NCBI RefSeq assembly: GCF_000143685.1
Contig: NC_014328.1
Span: 1,612,001 to 1,676,000, forward strand
Length of the DNA stretch: 64,000 nt
From: Clostridium ljungdahlii DSM 13528
GTDB taxonomy: Bacteria; Bacillota; Clostridia; Clostridiales; Clostridiaceae
Direction of reading: 5' to 3'
Notes under the pieces: generated by a model
Databases searched by the model: none
What the model was told of the DNA's origin: nothing
What the model saw: the letters and a program-made list of their open reading frames with translations, nothing else
Made by a program: the position numbers and the translations under genes
Shown: in pieces, positions 29,426 to 38,800 of the stretch
Layout of the letters: each line of letters starts with the position of its first letter
Numbering within the stretch: the first letter of the stretch is position 1

Positions 29426-29959
29426 AAAATAAGGGTTATTTCTATTTCAATTGGTTGGGGTCCAAAGGACATTGGATATAAAGAAGTAACAGAAGCTGTG
29501 AAGAGAGCCAAGGAGGAAAATATATTTGTGGTGTCTTCATCTCTTAGACATACTTATGGATTTAAATTCAATGGACTTGGAAGAAATCCTTTATTAAATC
29601 CTGATGTGGAATCATCATATACCCCAGGATTATGGTGGCAAAAAGATTATTATAACGGAAAATACGATTCAAATAATACACTGCTTGTTCCTATGGACTC
29701 GAGGTCTACTGCAAGCCCAACGGGTTATAATGATTATGCTTTTTACAGAGAAGGTGGCTGGAGTTGGTCAATTCCTTATATAGCAGGCGTTTATGCACTG
29801 GCATGTCAGGTTGATCCCAATATAGATCCTGAAGAATTTTGGAAAGTAGCATTAAAAACTGGAGATACAATTGAATTTAAAAACAAAGGGAAGGTCTATG
29901 AACTAGGGAAAATAATAAATCCTGTAAAGCTAATTCAAAATTTGAAAGCCAATTTGTAA
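29426..29959 (+). pseudogene. Subtilisin-like (S8) peptidase, N-terminally truncated
   Basis: Only the C-terminal 177 codons remain. They read VISISIGWGPKDIG at the start, the strand before the helix that follows the catalytic histidine region, then GWSWSIPYIAGVYALA, which carries the catalytic serine in place of the usual GTSMAAPHVAG. The catalytic aspartate and histidine and any signal peptide are missing, and an in-frame stop lies at 29423. No start codon with RBS is evident. The upstream riboswitch region belongs to the other strand, so the gene appears to have lost its 5' half by deletion. Confidence 0.78.
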
Positions 29960-30033
29960 ATAAAATTATATAAATTTAATTTAATGTAATATAATATCGA
30001 TTAAAATGGAAGGATAAATTATGAAGCTGCTTT

Positions 30034-30213
30034 TTATCCGATGACTACCTGCTCTAATACTCCTACGCACTCTGTGAAAGCGACTATCACCAAATCAAAG
30101 ATTTGGGATATCTGCTTTTCTCCAAGTGGGAGTAAAGAGCAGTTACGTCCCTGGATAACGATTTCTAAGCATCAGATGGAGTCAAAACTCCATCTGATGC
30201 CAAGAACTCTGTT
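30034..30213 (+). repeat. Structured RNA-like repeat, copy B
   Basis: Full-length form. TTATCC (30034-30039) pairs with GGATAA (30153-30158). Inside, TGCTCT pairs with AGAGCA and TACTCC with GGAGTA; in copy C these strands are different but still complementary. AAATCAAAGATTT makes a small hairpin. The distal hairpin CATCAGATGGAG/CTCCATCTGATG (30170-30199) has a 12-bp perfect stem, followed by CCAAGAACTCTG. It fills the space before the McrB-like gene, whose RBS follows it. Confidence 0.8.
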
Positions 30214-30240
30214 TATTATAAACTAAAAAGGGGAATTCCT

Positions 30241-32139
30241 ATGAATAAAAGCGTATTTTATAAATGGCTAAAAATAATTAAAAAGTTAGATGATATGACT
30301 TGTAATGCTCAAATTTCAAATTGCCTTATAATAGAAGAATCTTATGGAGATCTAGATGATTCTTATGCAAGGGATAAGTGTGAGTCTATTTTTTCTAAAC
30401 TTTCTTATACTGAAAAAGAGGATGATGAAAATATAAAATCAAAAAATCTTTTTAATTCCTTGAAGTTGTATGAGGAGTTTAAAGAAAACAAACTTGTTCA
30501 GGAAATAATGGATATGCCTGATGTAGATCCAGATAAATATGATGGGTCCTATGAGCTTGTTCGGGAAACAGTAGAATCCTTTTCAAGAACACCAATAGAT
30601 GTTATAGATGTAAGTGATTTGGATATGTTGTATTTTATGACTGTGGGAACCTGGAAAGTTAAAGTAAAGTATAAGATCCAAAAAATACAAAATAGTCATT
30701 TGCCTATAGAAGAAAAGAAAAGACTAACAAAAATATTTAATTCTGTAATGGAGAGGGCTAGAAAACATGAATATGAAAATATTGTAGGTGAATGGTCTGT
30801 AGGAATGTTTAGTACTGGATTTTACACATTTGCCTCAAAATCAGACGAAGAGAGCGCTAGAAGATTTATATCTTTGTGTATAAGAATACATAAATCATAT
30901 GATGAAAATGAAATCCTTCATATGGCTGAGGAAACCTTTAAAACTAGCATAAAAGGTATGCAAGCAGTGGAAGCTTCAGTTATTCTTCATTGTTTGAAGC
31001 CCTATATTTTCCCTATAATTAACACAGATACAATTGAAGATTACGTTTTGCTTGAAGAAAAAGGTGTAATTTTTACAGATCCAAAAGAGCTTGTAAATTA
31101 CATTGAAAATACTAGAAAAATTAAAAAGTTTAGGGATGAAGAGTGTCTGTTTAGGAATTACAAAGTATTGGATATGAAATTACTAAGCATAGAGAGAATG
31201 AAAATAGATAAGTCTAAGTACAATGAAATTGTGCTAAACAAGGATGCTATTGATGAAGAAGATTCAGAAATATCTGTTTGTTCAGAATCTACGTATTCTA
31301 AAAAGGCTTTCTTAAATGAAATATTCATGGAAGAAAGCCAGTATGATGTTATATATAACCTTTTAAGGTATAAAAAGAACATAATTCTAAAAGGTCCATC
31401 TGGTGTTGGTAAAACCCTTATAGCTAGAAAATTTGTTTACTCTATAATGGAGCAAAGAGATGATACAAGGGTTAAGATGATTCAGTTTCATGAAGGGTAT
31501 TCTTACGAAGATTTTGTCATAGGTTATAGACCAGAAAAGAATGGATTTAGTCTTAAATACGGCATATTTTATCGTTTTTGTAAGCAGGCTGAAAGTGATC
31601 CTAGAAGACCCTATTATTTTATAATTGATGAAATAAACAGAGGAAATCTTAGTAAGATTTTTGGAGAAGCTATCATGCTTGTTGAGGCTGATAAGCGTGG
31701 AGAAAATTATGCTATATCCCTACCTTATATTGAAAACTTATTTTATATACCGAGAAATGTTTATATTATAGGTACTATGACTGCACGTAAAGATAGCAGC
31801 AGAGTGTTTGATTGTGGTCTTAGAAGACGTTTTGCTTTTATTGAAATTGAACCTGCATTTAATAATTTAAATTTTAAAAAATATATCGAAAATAAGAACG
31901 AAGATTTGGCAGACAGTATTATTGAAAAGTTTATAAAACTTAATGAAGATATTGAAAATGATCCTTTCTTAGGTGGGGATTTTCGCATAGGGCACAGCTA
32001 TTTTTGTACGCCAAAGCATACATTAAGCAAAGAGGAGTATAAAAATATTATTCAATATGAAATTTTACCTCAGATTGCCGAATATTGGTCTAATGAACCT
32101 TATAGGATAAATAAATGGATAAAAGAACTTATGGAGTAA
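30241..32139 (+). CDS. McrB-like AAA+ ATPase
   Basis: A 632-aa protein. The C-terminal AAA+ module (about 360-600) has Walker A GPSGVGKTLIARK near 385, the QFHEGYSYEDFVIGYRPE block typical of McrB-type NTPases, Walker B YYFIIDEINRGNLSKIFGE near 460, and GTMTARKDSSRVFDCGLRRR as sensor and arginine region. The N-terminal 350 residues are not a DNA-binding domain that I recognise. In McrBC, McrB is the GTP-driven motor of a methyl-dependent restriction complex and needs McrC, the nuclease. No mcrC follows: a terminator comes 5 bp later. It may act with a distant partner or have another role. Confidence 0.85.
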   Translation: MNKSVFYKWLKIIKKLDDMTCNAQISNCLIIEESYGDLDDSYARDKCESIFSKLSYTEKEDDENIKSKNLFNSLKLYEEFKENKLVQEIMDMPDVDPDKYDGSYELVRETVESFSRTPIDVIDVSDLDMLYFMTVGTWKVKVKYKIQKIQNSHLPIEEKKRLTKIFNSVMERARKHEYENIVGEWSVGMFSTGFYTFASKSDEESARRFISLCIRIHKSYDENEILHMAEETFKTSIKGMQAVEASVILHCLKPYIFPIINTDTIEDYVLLEEKGVIFTDPKELVNYIENTRKIKKFRDEECLFRNYKVLDMKLLSIERMKIDKSKYNEIVLNKDAIDEEDSEISVCSESTYSKKAFLNEIFMEESQYDVIYNLLRYKKNIILKGPSGVGKTLIARKFVYSIMEQRDDTRVKMIQFHEGYSYEDFVIGYRPEKNGFSLKYGIFYRFCKQAESDPRRPYYFIIDEINRGNLSKIFGEAIMLVEADKRGENYAISLPYIENLFYIPRNVYIIGTMTARKDSSRVFDCGLRRRFAFIEIEPAFNNLNFKKYIENKNEDLADSIIEKFIKLNEDIENDPFLGGDFRIGHSYFCTPKHTLSKEEYKNIIQYEILPQIAEYWSNEPYRINKWIKELME

Positions 32140-32143
32140 TAAA

Positions 32144-32186
32144 AAAACTATGAAGAAAGATTTTTAATCTAAACTTCATAGTTTTT
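32144..32186 (+). terminator. Terminator after the McrB-like gene
   Basis: AAAACTATGAAG (32144-32155) and CTTCATAGTTTTT (32174-32186) form a strong stem with T run. Confidence 0.88.
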
Positions 32187-32204
32187 ATATTCTGCGAAAA
32201 ATTA

Positions 32205-32233
32205 TTGACATAATGTATAATTAAAATTATAAT
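32205..32233 (+). promoter_or_regulatory. Promoter of the marR-ABC exporter operon
   Basis: TTGACA (32205-32210), 17-bp spacer, TATAAT (32228-32233): a perfect consensus promoter, with the operators directly downstream. Confidence 0.9.
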
Positions 32234-32234
32234 A

Positions 32235-32263
32235 GTTAGAAACCTTACAATTAGAAATCTAAC
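32235..32263. promoter_or_regulatory. Tandem MarR operators
   Basis: GTTAGAAACCTTAC (32235-32248) and ATTAGAAATCTAAC (32250-32263) are two dyads right after the -10 box. The second has a TTAGA-AA-TCTAA core, which recurs at 32740-32753 ahead of the ABC genes, so it is the likely binding site of the MarR protein encoded next. Confidence 0.75.
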
Positions 32264-32282
32264 AAATGGTGGAGGCGTGAAA

Positions 32283-32726
32283 ATGAACAATAAAACAGAA
32301 ATGTACATTGGAAGAAAAGTTAGTATACTTTCTAGAAGAATTCATAGAAGAATAGATAAAGAGGCATCACAGTATGGTATAACTGCTGTTCAAGCTAGGA
32401 TACTTGGTTTTATATATTGTAAGTCCAATAAAAAAGATATATTCCAAAGGGATATAGAAGAAGAACTTGATATTAGACGTTCGTCAGTAACTAGCGTACT
32501 TCAGCTGATGGAGAAAAATGGATATATCAAAAGGGTAAGTGTTTCTGAAGATGCAAGACTTAAGAAGATAATAATAACAGAAAAAGGTTTGCAAATTCAA
32601 AAAAAGGTATATGATTTTATTCTTGGAATGGAAGAATCTTTAAAGGATGAATTAAGTGATGAGGAGACAGACATATTAGTCGATTTACTTGACAGATTGT
32701 CTGAAAAAATTGGCGATGGAATATAG
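32283..32726 (+). CDS. MarR family transcriptional regulator
   Basis: A 147-aa dimeric winged-helix repressor. The DNA-binding core is FQRDIEEELDIRRSSVTSVLQ and the wing is KRVSVSEDARLKKIIITEKG near 80-100, both canonical for MarR. ATG 32283 is used since GGAGG lies seven bases before it; a GTG at 32277 abuts the RBS. It precedes two ABC half-transporter genes and shares dyad operators with them, so it probably represses its own operon and is released by the drugs the exporter removes. Confidence 0.9.
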   Translation: MNNKTEMYIGRKVSILSRRIHRRIDKEASQYGITAVQARILGFIYCKSNKKDIFQRDIEEELDIRRSSVTSVLQLMEKNGYIKRVSVSEDARLKKIIITEKGLQIQKKVYDFILGMEESLKDELSDEETDILVDLLDRLSEKIGDGI

Positions 32727-32739
32727 ATTCCTAATATTA

Positions 32740-32753
32740 GTTAGAAATCTAAC
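32740..32753. promoter_or_regulatory. Second MarR operator, before the ABC genes
   Basis: GTTAGAAATCTAAC is a dyad with 6-bp arms around AA, repeating the operator at 32250. It lies between the marR stop codon and the RBS of the first exporter gene, where a bound repressor could block an internal promoter or the transcript. Confidence 0.75.
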
Positions 32754-32771
32754 AAGGGGAGGAACAAGGTT

Positions 32772-34514
32772 ATGATAAGAAAGATATCAAGTTATATAGG
32801 CGAATTTAAAAGAGATTCTATTATAACGCCTATATTTGTTGCTTTAGAGGCCATAATGGAGACGATTATTCCGCTGTTGATGGCATTGATAATTGATAAT
32901 GGCGTGGGAAAAGGAAATATAAAATATGTATGCATTGTTGGAACTATAATGCTTATGGTGTCATTTGTGTCACTTACCTGCGGTGCATTATCAGGAAAAT
33001 ATGCGGCTAAAGCATCTACTGGTTTTGCTAGAAACCTGCGAAGAGCAATGTACTATAATATTCAGAACTTTTCTTTTTCTAATATAGATAAATATTCTAC
33101 AGCTGGTCTTATAACTAGACTAACTACAGACATAACAAATGTTCAAAATGCATTTCAAATGATAATAAGAATGCTTGTTAGAGCACCATTTATGCTAATC
33201 TTTGCTATGGCAATGAGTTTTTATATAAATGCAAAGTTAGCTCTTGTATTCTTAGGTGCCATAGTTTTTTTGGGAATTATATTGTACATTATTATGACAA
33301 GAGTACATCCATATTTCATGGAAGTTTTTAAAAAATATGATGATTTAAATGCTAGTGTACAAGAAAATCTAACTGCTATAAGGACTGTGAAAGCTTATGT
33401 AAGAGAAGAGCATGAAAAAAGCAAGTTTTATAAAGCTTCTGAAACTTTGTATAAGTACTTTATAAGAGCTGAAAAATTAATAATAATTAATGCTCCTGCA
33501 ATGCAATTTGCAGTGTATACATGTATTTTACTTTTGTCGTGGCTTGGAGCAAAAATGATTGTTTCAAAATCCATGACAACGGGAGAACTTATGAGTTTGT
33601 TTACTTATACCGTTAATATATTAATGAGTCTTATGATTATTTCAATGGTATTTGTAATGGTAATTATGGCCAAGTCATCTGCTGAAAGAATTGTTGAGGT
33701 TTTAAATGAAAAAAGTGATTTAGCAAATCCAGAAAATCCAATTTGTAAAGTAAAAGATGGATCCATATTATTTAACAAAGTTGGTTTTAGTTATAGCAAA
33801 AATATGGACAATCTAGTTTTGGAAAATGTAAGCTTGAAGATTAATTCTGGTGAAACCATAGGTATTATAGGAGGAACAGGAAGTGGAAAATCTACTTTAG
33901 TTCAACTTATTCCAAGACTATATGACACTACATGTGGAACTGTTGAAGTTGGCGGAGTTGATGTTAGAAAATATGATATAGAGACTCTTAGGGATGAAGT
34001 TTCAATGGTGCTGCAAAAGAACGTATTGTTTTCTGGGACAATAAAGCAAAATTTAAGATGGGGAAATAAGAATGCTTCTGATAAAGAAATAGTTGCTGCG
34101 TGTAGAGAGGCTCAAGCTGATGAATTTATAGAAAAGTTTCCTGATAAGTATGATACTTTTATTGAAGAGGGTGGTTCAAATGTATCAGGCGGTCAAAAAC
34201 AAAGATTATGTATTGCAAGGGCTCTGCTAAAAAAACCAAAAATATTGATTTTAGATGATTCTACTAGTGCAGTGGATACTAAAACTGATGCTCTTATTAG
34301 GAAAGCATTTGTAGAGGAAATACCAGATACTACAAAAATTATTATTGCACAGCGTATATCTTCAGTTCAGGATGCAGATAGAATTATTGTATTAAACGAT
34401 GGAAAAATAGATGGCTTTGGAACTCATGAGGAGTTACTAAAGACAAATGATATATATCATGAAGTTTATGAATCTCAAGTGAAAGGAGACGACGATGACA
34501 ATGGCTCAAAATAA
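32772..34514 (+). CDS. ABC multidrug exporter half-transporter, degenerate site subunit (BmrC/YheI-like)
   Basis: A 580-aa fused permease-ATPase. Six helices (about 15-300), then an NBD with Walker A GIIGGTGSGKST near 365, signature SNVSGGQKQR and Walker B ILILDDSTSAVD. The catalytic glutamate is replaced by aspartate (DD instead of DE), the mark of the non-hydrolysing site in heterodimeric exporters. It overlaps the next gene by 20 bp and pairs with it. GGGGAGGA lies before the ATG. Substrates are expected to be hydrophobic drugs; MarR control supports this. Confidence 0.9.
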   Translation: MIRKISSYIGEFKRDSIITPIFVALEAIMETIIPLLMALIIDNGVGKGNIKYVCIVGTIMLMVSFVSLTCGALSGKYAAKASTGFARNLRRAMYYNIQNFSFSNIDKYSTAGLITRLTTDITNVQNAFQMIIRMLVRAPFMLIFAMAMSFYINAKLALVFLGAIVFLGIILYIIMTRVHPYFMEVFKKYDDLNASVQENLTAIRTVKAYVREEHEKSKFYKASETLYKYFIRAEKLIIINAPAMQFAVYTCILLLSWLGAKMIVSKSMTTGELMSLFTYTVNILMSLMIISMVFVMVIMAKSSAERIVEVLNEKSDLANPENPICKVKDGSILFNKVGFSYSKNMDNLVLENVSLKINSGETIGIIGGTGSGKSTLVQLIPRLYDTTCGTVEVGGVDVRKYDIETLRDEVSMVLQKNVLFSGTIKQNLRWGNKNASDKEIVAACREAQADEFIEKFPDKYDTFIEEGGSNVSGGQKQRLCIARALLKKPKILILDDSTSAVDTKTDALIRKAFVEEIPDTTKIIIAQRISSVQDADRIIVLNDGKIDGFGTHEELLKTNDIYHEVYESQVKGDDDDNGSK

Positions 34515-36423
34515 TAATAGTAAACCTAGAGCAATGGGCAGACATCGTGGATATGTAAAGCCTAGTAAAAACTCTTTAAAAACATTAAAAAGATTATTAG
34601 CCTATGTTATTAAGGAATATAAGTTTTTATTTCTTATTGTATTAGTAGGTATTACCATAAGTTCTCTTGCTAATGTTATTGGTACATTATTTTTAAGAAA
34701 TTTAATTGACGATTATATAACACCTCTTTTACAAAAATCAAATCCTAATTTTGGACCGCTTTTAAAAATGATAACTACTATGGCAGCAATTTATTATGTT
34801 GGAGTTGTGTCAACATATGTATACAGTCGTGTGATGATTATAATTTCTCAAGGATCTCTTAAAAGAATAAGGGATGACATATTTTCTCATATGGAAAGTC
34901 TATCTATTAGTTTCTTTGATACACATTCCCATGGAAATTTGATGAGTCTTTATACAAATGATACAGATACTTTAAGGCAGATGATTAGTCAAAGTATTCC
35001 GCAAATATTAGCAGCAATTATTACTGTTGTCAGTACTTTTATTTCAATGGTATATTTAAGTTTCCCACTGGCTATAGTTGAAATTTTGATTGTAATTTTG
35101 ATGATTTATGTTATCAAAAATATTGGCGGAAAAAGTGGAAAGTATTTCGGGCTTCAACAAAAAGATTTAGGTATGGTAAATGGATATATAGAAGAAATGA
35201 TAAATGGCCAGAAGGTTGTTAAAGTCTTTTGTCATGAAGAAGAGGCAAAAATCAATTTTGATAAGTTAAACGACGATCTTTATCATAGTGCAAATAATGC
35301 AAATAAGTACGCCAACATTTTAATGCCTATTATGGGTAATATTGGTTACATAAATTATGTATTTGTTGCTATTTTTGGTTCTATTTTAGCCATTAGTGGA
35401 TTTGGCGGATTTACTCTTGGAGGAATTGCAGCATTTTTGCAATTGACAAGAACATTTAGTACTACAATTAATCAAATGTCACAGCAGTTTAATTTCGTTA
35501 TAATGGCACTGGCAGGAGCTGAACGTATATTCAGACTTCTTGATGAAAAGCCAGAAGAAGATGCAGGCTATGTATCCTTGGTTAATGCAAAAGAAAATGA
35601 AAAAGGGGAATTAGTAGAAACTGATAAGCATACGGGAATTTGGGCATGGAAACATCCTCATCATGATGGCACGCTTACTTATACAAAGCTTCTCGGAGAG
35701 GTAGTATTTGATGATGTGGATTTTGGATATACTGATGAGAAAGTTATACTGCATAATATAAAGCTTTATGCAAAACCGGGACAAAAAGTAGCCTTTGTAG
35801 GTGCTACAGGTGCAGGAAAGACTACTATTACTAATTTAATTAACCGTTTCTATGATATTCAGGATGGAAAAATTAGATATGATGGCATTAATGTTAATAA
35901 AATCAAGAAGGATGATTTAAGAAGATCTCTTGGAATTGTACTGCAGGATCCGCATCTGTTTACAGGAACAGTTGCAGATAACATTAGGTATGGAAAATTG
36001 GATGCATCAGAGGAAGAAGTAATTGCAGCAGCAAAGCTTGCAAATGCAGATGGATTTATAAGACATTTACCAAAGGGATATGATACGGTTATTACTGGAG
36101 ATGGTGGAAACCTGTCACAAGGTCAAAGACAGCTATTAACTATTGCTAGAGCTGCTATTGCAGATCCACCGGTTTTAATACTTGATGAGGCTACATCCAG
36201 CATTGATACAAGAACAGAAGCTATTGTTCAAGAAGGAATGGATAAGCTTATGAAAGGAAGAACGGTATTTGTAATTGCTCATAGGCTTTCAACGGTTAAA
36301 AATTCAGATGTAATTATGGTGCTGGAACAGGGGAGAATCATTGAAAGAGGAAGTCATGACGATTTGATTGAGCAAAGAGGAAAATATTATCAGTTATATA
36401 CAGGAGCCTTTGAACTGTCATAA
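34495..36423 (+). CDS. ABC multidrug exporter half-transporter, catalytic subunit (BmrD/YheH-like)
   Basis: A 642-aa fused permease-ATPase and partner of the preceding gene. Six transmembrane helices are followed by a linker insertion (residues about 365-400, rich in E, H and K: WAWKHPHHDGTLTY) and an NBD with Walker A FVGATGAGKTT, signature NLSQGQRQ and canonical Walker B VLILDEATSSID with the catalytic E. The heterodimer resembles BmrCD of Bacillus. RBS AAAGGAG lies inside the upstream gene. It is followed by a palindromic element instead of a further gene. Confidence 0.9.
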   Translation: MTMAQNNNSKPRAMGRHRGYVKPSKNSLKTLKRLLAYVIKEYKFLFLIVLVGITISSLANVIGTLFLRNLIDDYITPLLQKSNPNFGPLLKMITTMAAIYYVGVVSTYVYSRVMIIISQGSLKRIRDDIFSHMESLSISFFDTHSHGNLMSLYTNDTDTLRQMISQSIPQILAAIITVVSTFISMVYLSFPLAIVEILIVILMIYVIKNIGGKSGKYFGLQQKDLGMVNGYIEEMINGQKVVKVFCHEEEAKINFDKLNDDLYHSANNANKYANILMPIMGNIGYINYVFVAIFGSILAISGFGGFTLGGIAAFLQLTRTFSTTINQMSQQFNFVIMALAGAERIFRLLDEKPEEDAGYVSLVNAKENEKGELVETDKHTGIWAWKHPHHDGTLTYTKLLGEVVFDDVDFGYTDEKVILHNIKLYAKPGQKVAFVGATGAGKTTITNLINRFYDIQDGKIRYDGINVNKIKKDDLRRSLGIVLQDPHLFTGTVADNIRYGKLDASEEEVIAAAKLANADGFIRHLPKGYDTVITGDGGNLSQGQRQLLTIARAAIADPPVLILDEATSSIDTRTEAIVQEGMDKLMKGRTVFVIAHRLSTVKNSDVIMVLEQGRIIERGSHDDLIEQRGKYYQLYTGAFELS

Positions 36424-36438
36424 AGTCAATTATAATCT

Positions 36439-36700
36439 CTATAGGGTTTCTAAGCAAAAAATCAACCTTATACTCCGGATATTTTTTACAACCTTCAGCT
36501 CGGTTAAATATTTTGATAAGCCTAAGTAAAAAATTCTAGAAAAGCTAAGAACTTTTGAAAACTCGTACCTCAGACAATTCAAAAGTTCTAAGTTTTTACG
36601 AATTTTTTACTAAGTCTTATTTACAAAATATTTAAAAGAGCTTGATTATTGTAAAAATATGCCTGCGCATAAGTTGATTTTTAAGGTAGAAACCTATAGA
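36439..36700. repeat. Long palindromic element (MITE-like), copy 1
   Basis: An almost continuous inverted repeat of about 262 bp. The ends are CTATAGGGTTTCTAAGC and its near complement GTAGAAACCTATAG. Inner arms follow in order: AAAAATCAACCTTATACTCC with ATAAGTTGATTTTT, CTCGGTTAAATATTTTG with CAAAATATTTAAAAGAG, CTAAGTAAAAAATTC with GAATTTTTTACTAAG, and AACTTTTGAA with TTCAAAAGTT. No protein is coded. The outer 45-bp arms recur at 59817-60067. Confidence 0.85.
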
Positions 36701-36734
36701 AATGAATTTTTAACTGCGTGTAGTTAAAGCTAAA

Positions 36735-36784
36735 AGTCCAGTTAGATATTTTGTTAAATTAAATGCAAAATATTTAACTGGACT
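36735..36784 (+). terminator. Hairpin with T-rich tail
   Basis: AGTCCAGTTAGATATTTTG and CAAAATATTTAACTGGACT form a 19-bp imperfect stem, followed by ATATTTTTAT. It could end transcription leaving the palindromic element, or be a further repeat arm. 36785-36991 holds only the leader of the next gene. Confidence 0.6.
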
Positions 36785-36991
36785 ATATTTTTATAAGTAA
36801 AAATATATAAACTATAATGAATTTTATCGATTTCACATTATAAAAAATAGTAAATTACACATTATCTATTTAATTATAATAAGAGATGTGTTATAATAAC
36901 CATTGCATAAACATACAACTACTCAATAATACTATATCATAAAATGAATTTTGTGTCAAGTACTTTATTTTCATTTTTAGGAGGAAAAACG

Positions 36992-37465
36992 ATGAATTTA
37001 CCTGAAATATTTAATTCACTCAGCAAGTTACAGGAATCAAACAGTATAAATGAAATTTCTAAATTAAATGATGACCTTAAAATCCATGATCTTGCTCTTA
37101 GCGTCAAAGATGCAAAAGATATAATAAGGACCAGAAACAATGCATTAAAAGCTCAGGGTAGGATTGAGCTAAATTTAGATGTGATGAAATCTATTATAAA
37201 GGAGCTTGGAAAATCTTCTTATGTAAATCAGGACAATTTAGTTGAAACAATTAGTGATATGTATGAAGTATTTCATTATGTGAAAAATTCTACATCAGAT
37301 TTTTTATGTGATGATGAAATATTAAAAACTATAATGTTTTTTTACAATACAGTTTATGGTGGTTCGATGGAACTTATAAAAGGCAAAGGTATTTCTAAAA
37401 TTGTAGATAATTTTAGAAATGGTAAAGATGTTAATAATATAAAAGAAGAGGAGGACAATAAATAG
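36992..37465 (+). CDS. DUF6323 family protein
   Basis: A 157-aa soluble, mostly helical protein of unknown function. I assign DUF6323 from the LALSVKDAKDIIRTRNNAL and GRIELNLDVMKSIIKEL blocks and the pairing with the next gene. The start at 36992 follows AGGAGGA with good spacing; an open frame upstream lacks an RBS. Its stop overlaps the GTG of the next gene by one base, so translation is coupled. The genes probably form a complex or act in one process, controlled by the WYL regulator downstream. Confidence 0.72.
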   Translation: MNLPEIFNSLSKLQESNSINEISKLNDDLKIHDLALSVKDAKDIIRTRNNALKAQGRIELNLDVMKSIIKELGKSSYVNQDNLVETISDMYEVFHYVKNSTSDFLCDDEILKTIMFFYNTVYGGSMELIKGKGISKIVDNFRNGKDVNNIKEEEDNK

Positions 37466-38775
37466 TGAAAGAATTTATTAAAAATAGAAACACAGATGCA
37501 CTATATATTCTTCAAAATCTAATAGTAAGATACACAAAAGGTAAAAGCAGTTCCATAAAAGAGGATACAGCAGTTCGTATTTTGAATTCAATTTACTATG
37601 CAATAAATGCCTACATTAAAAGTTCCACAAATTCTAGTAAAGGATTTTCTTTGATGGTTCAAGATGATATAGTTAAAACGTATGAAGGTGGCATTGAAAT
37701 TCTTAAAAAATCTGTGTTAGAGTGCAAAGAACTTTATGGAGAAGTAAAAGAAAACAAGCTTCATATTCCAAATGAAGTATATAATTATATGATAGATACA
37801 GTATTACCTTATTTCTTTGAAAGCTATGATATAATTTTTGCAGCACAGGATATAACATGTACTATGGATTATCCCCTTGTATTTGATAATATGAATATAA
37901 AAGGCATTTATTATATAAAACAATACCTTGAAAAATTGAAGATTGAAACTGAATTTTGTAACTTTTTTACACAGGCAGCTATTAGAAAATTACTTAGAGA
38001 TTATGGTAAAAAGTATAAAATAAATATTATAAAAGCTCCAATAAATGTCTTTGAAATACTCATTGATCAGTCTGCTTTTCTAGTTTTATCAGAAAGCAGT
38101 GAAGAAAAACTTACAATATCAATGGGTGAGTTTAAAAGAATAAGTGAAAGGTTTTTAGGAAAAAGCAAAGAGGAGATATGTTTAATTGTAAACAGAACTT
38201 TTAGTAAAATTATTTCCAAGTTTAATATAAAAAACTTGAAACTTATAGGCTATATAAAAAAGTATGAGAATTCATTTAAAACTAGGTTTTTGATTGCCTG
38301 CAGCAGCGGGAATCTTTATAATATGGTTGTTATAGATAAAGAAGATAATGAACAAAATTATGTTGCCTTTGAAAAAGGCAGGAAAATGGATGATTATGCA
38401 TTTAGTTGTGTTGTGGATGAGGTTACAAAATGCGAAAGTGTTAAAGACAAGCTTGAAATTATAAATGAAAATGTACATTCTCTTGAAGATTACATGGACA
38501 TTTTGAATTTGGAATGTTTATTTGGCGATGAATATAAAGAGGCATTTCAGTTACTTGATGACATGTCCCTTGCTGTACTTGGTAAAAATGTATTTTATGA
38601 TGACTTAAGGTGTAATTCTTTTAAACTCACGGATGAGAAGCTGCTTGTTTATAAAGGTACTTTAGAATATGAATGGCAGAATTATTACATCGAATTTTTA
38701 CTAGAACTAAAAGAAAAAAGAATAAGAGACATAGAAAAGATAATTATGGATATTGATTTAGGAGAGGAACTGTAA
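37465..38775 (+). CDS. DUF6179 family protein
   Basis: A 436-aa soluble protein starting at GTG 37465 with GAGGAGGA as RBS. Large helical N-terminal part; a conserved DYPLVFDNMNIKGIYYIKQY region near 140 and the C-terminal GDEYKEAFQLLDD segment are characteristic of the DUF6179 partner of DUF6323. No catalytic motif or membrane segment is seen. I know of no experimental function. It is expressed with the preceding gene and is followed 25 bp later by a WYL-domain regulator. Confidence 0.68.
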   Translation: MKEFIKNRNTDALYILQNLIVRYTKGKSSSIKEDTAVRILNSIYYAINAYIKSSTNSSKGFSLMVQDDIVKTYEGGIEILKKSVLECKELYGEVKENKLHIPNEVYNYMIDTVLPYFFESYDIIFAAQDITCTMDYPLVFDNMNIKGIYYIKQYLEKLKIETEFCNFFTQAAIRKLLRDYGKKYKINIIKAPINVFEILIDQSAFLVLSESSEEKLTISMGEFKRISERFLGKSKEEICLIVNRTFSKIISKFNIKNLKLIGYIKKYENSFKTRFLIACSSGNLYNMVVIDKEDNEQNYVAFEKGRKMDDYAFSCVVDEVTKCESVKDKLEIINENVHSLEDYMDILNLECLFGDEYKEAFQLLDDMSLAVLGKNVFYDDLRCNSFKLTDEKLLVYKGTLEYEWQNYYIEFLLELKEKRIRDIEKIIMDIDLGEEL

Positions 38776-38800
38776 TTAAAATATATGGAGGATTTTAGTT

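Noticed and set aside
30041..30226. A 61-codon open frame inside the structured repeat at 30034
   Set aside because: It lies wholly in the repeat, and the homologous copies at 11150 and 39791 do not keep the frame.
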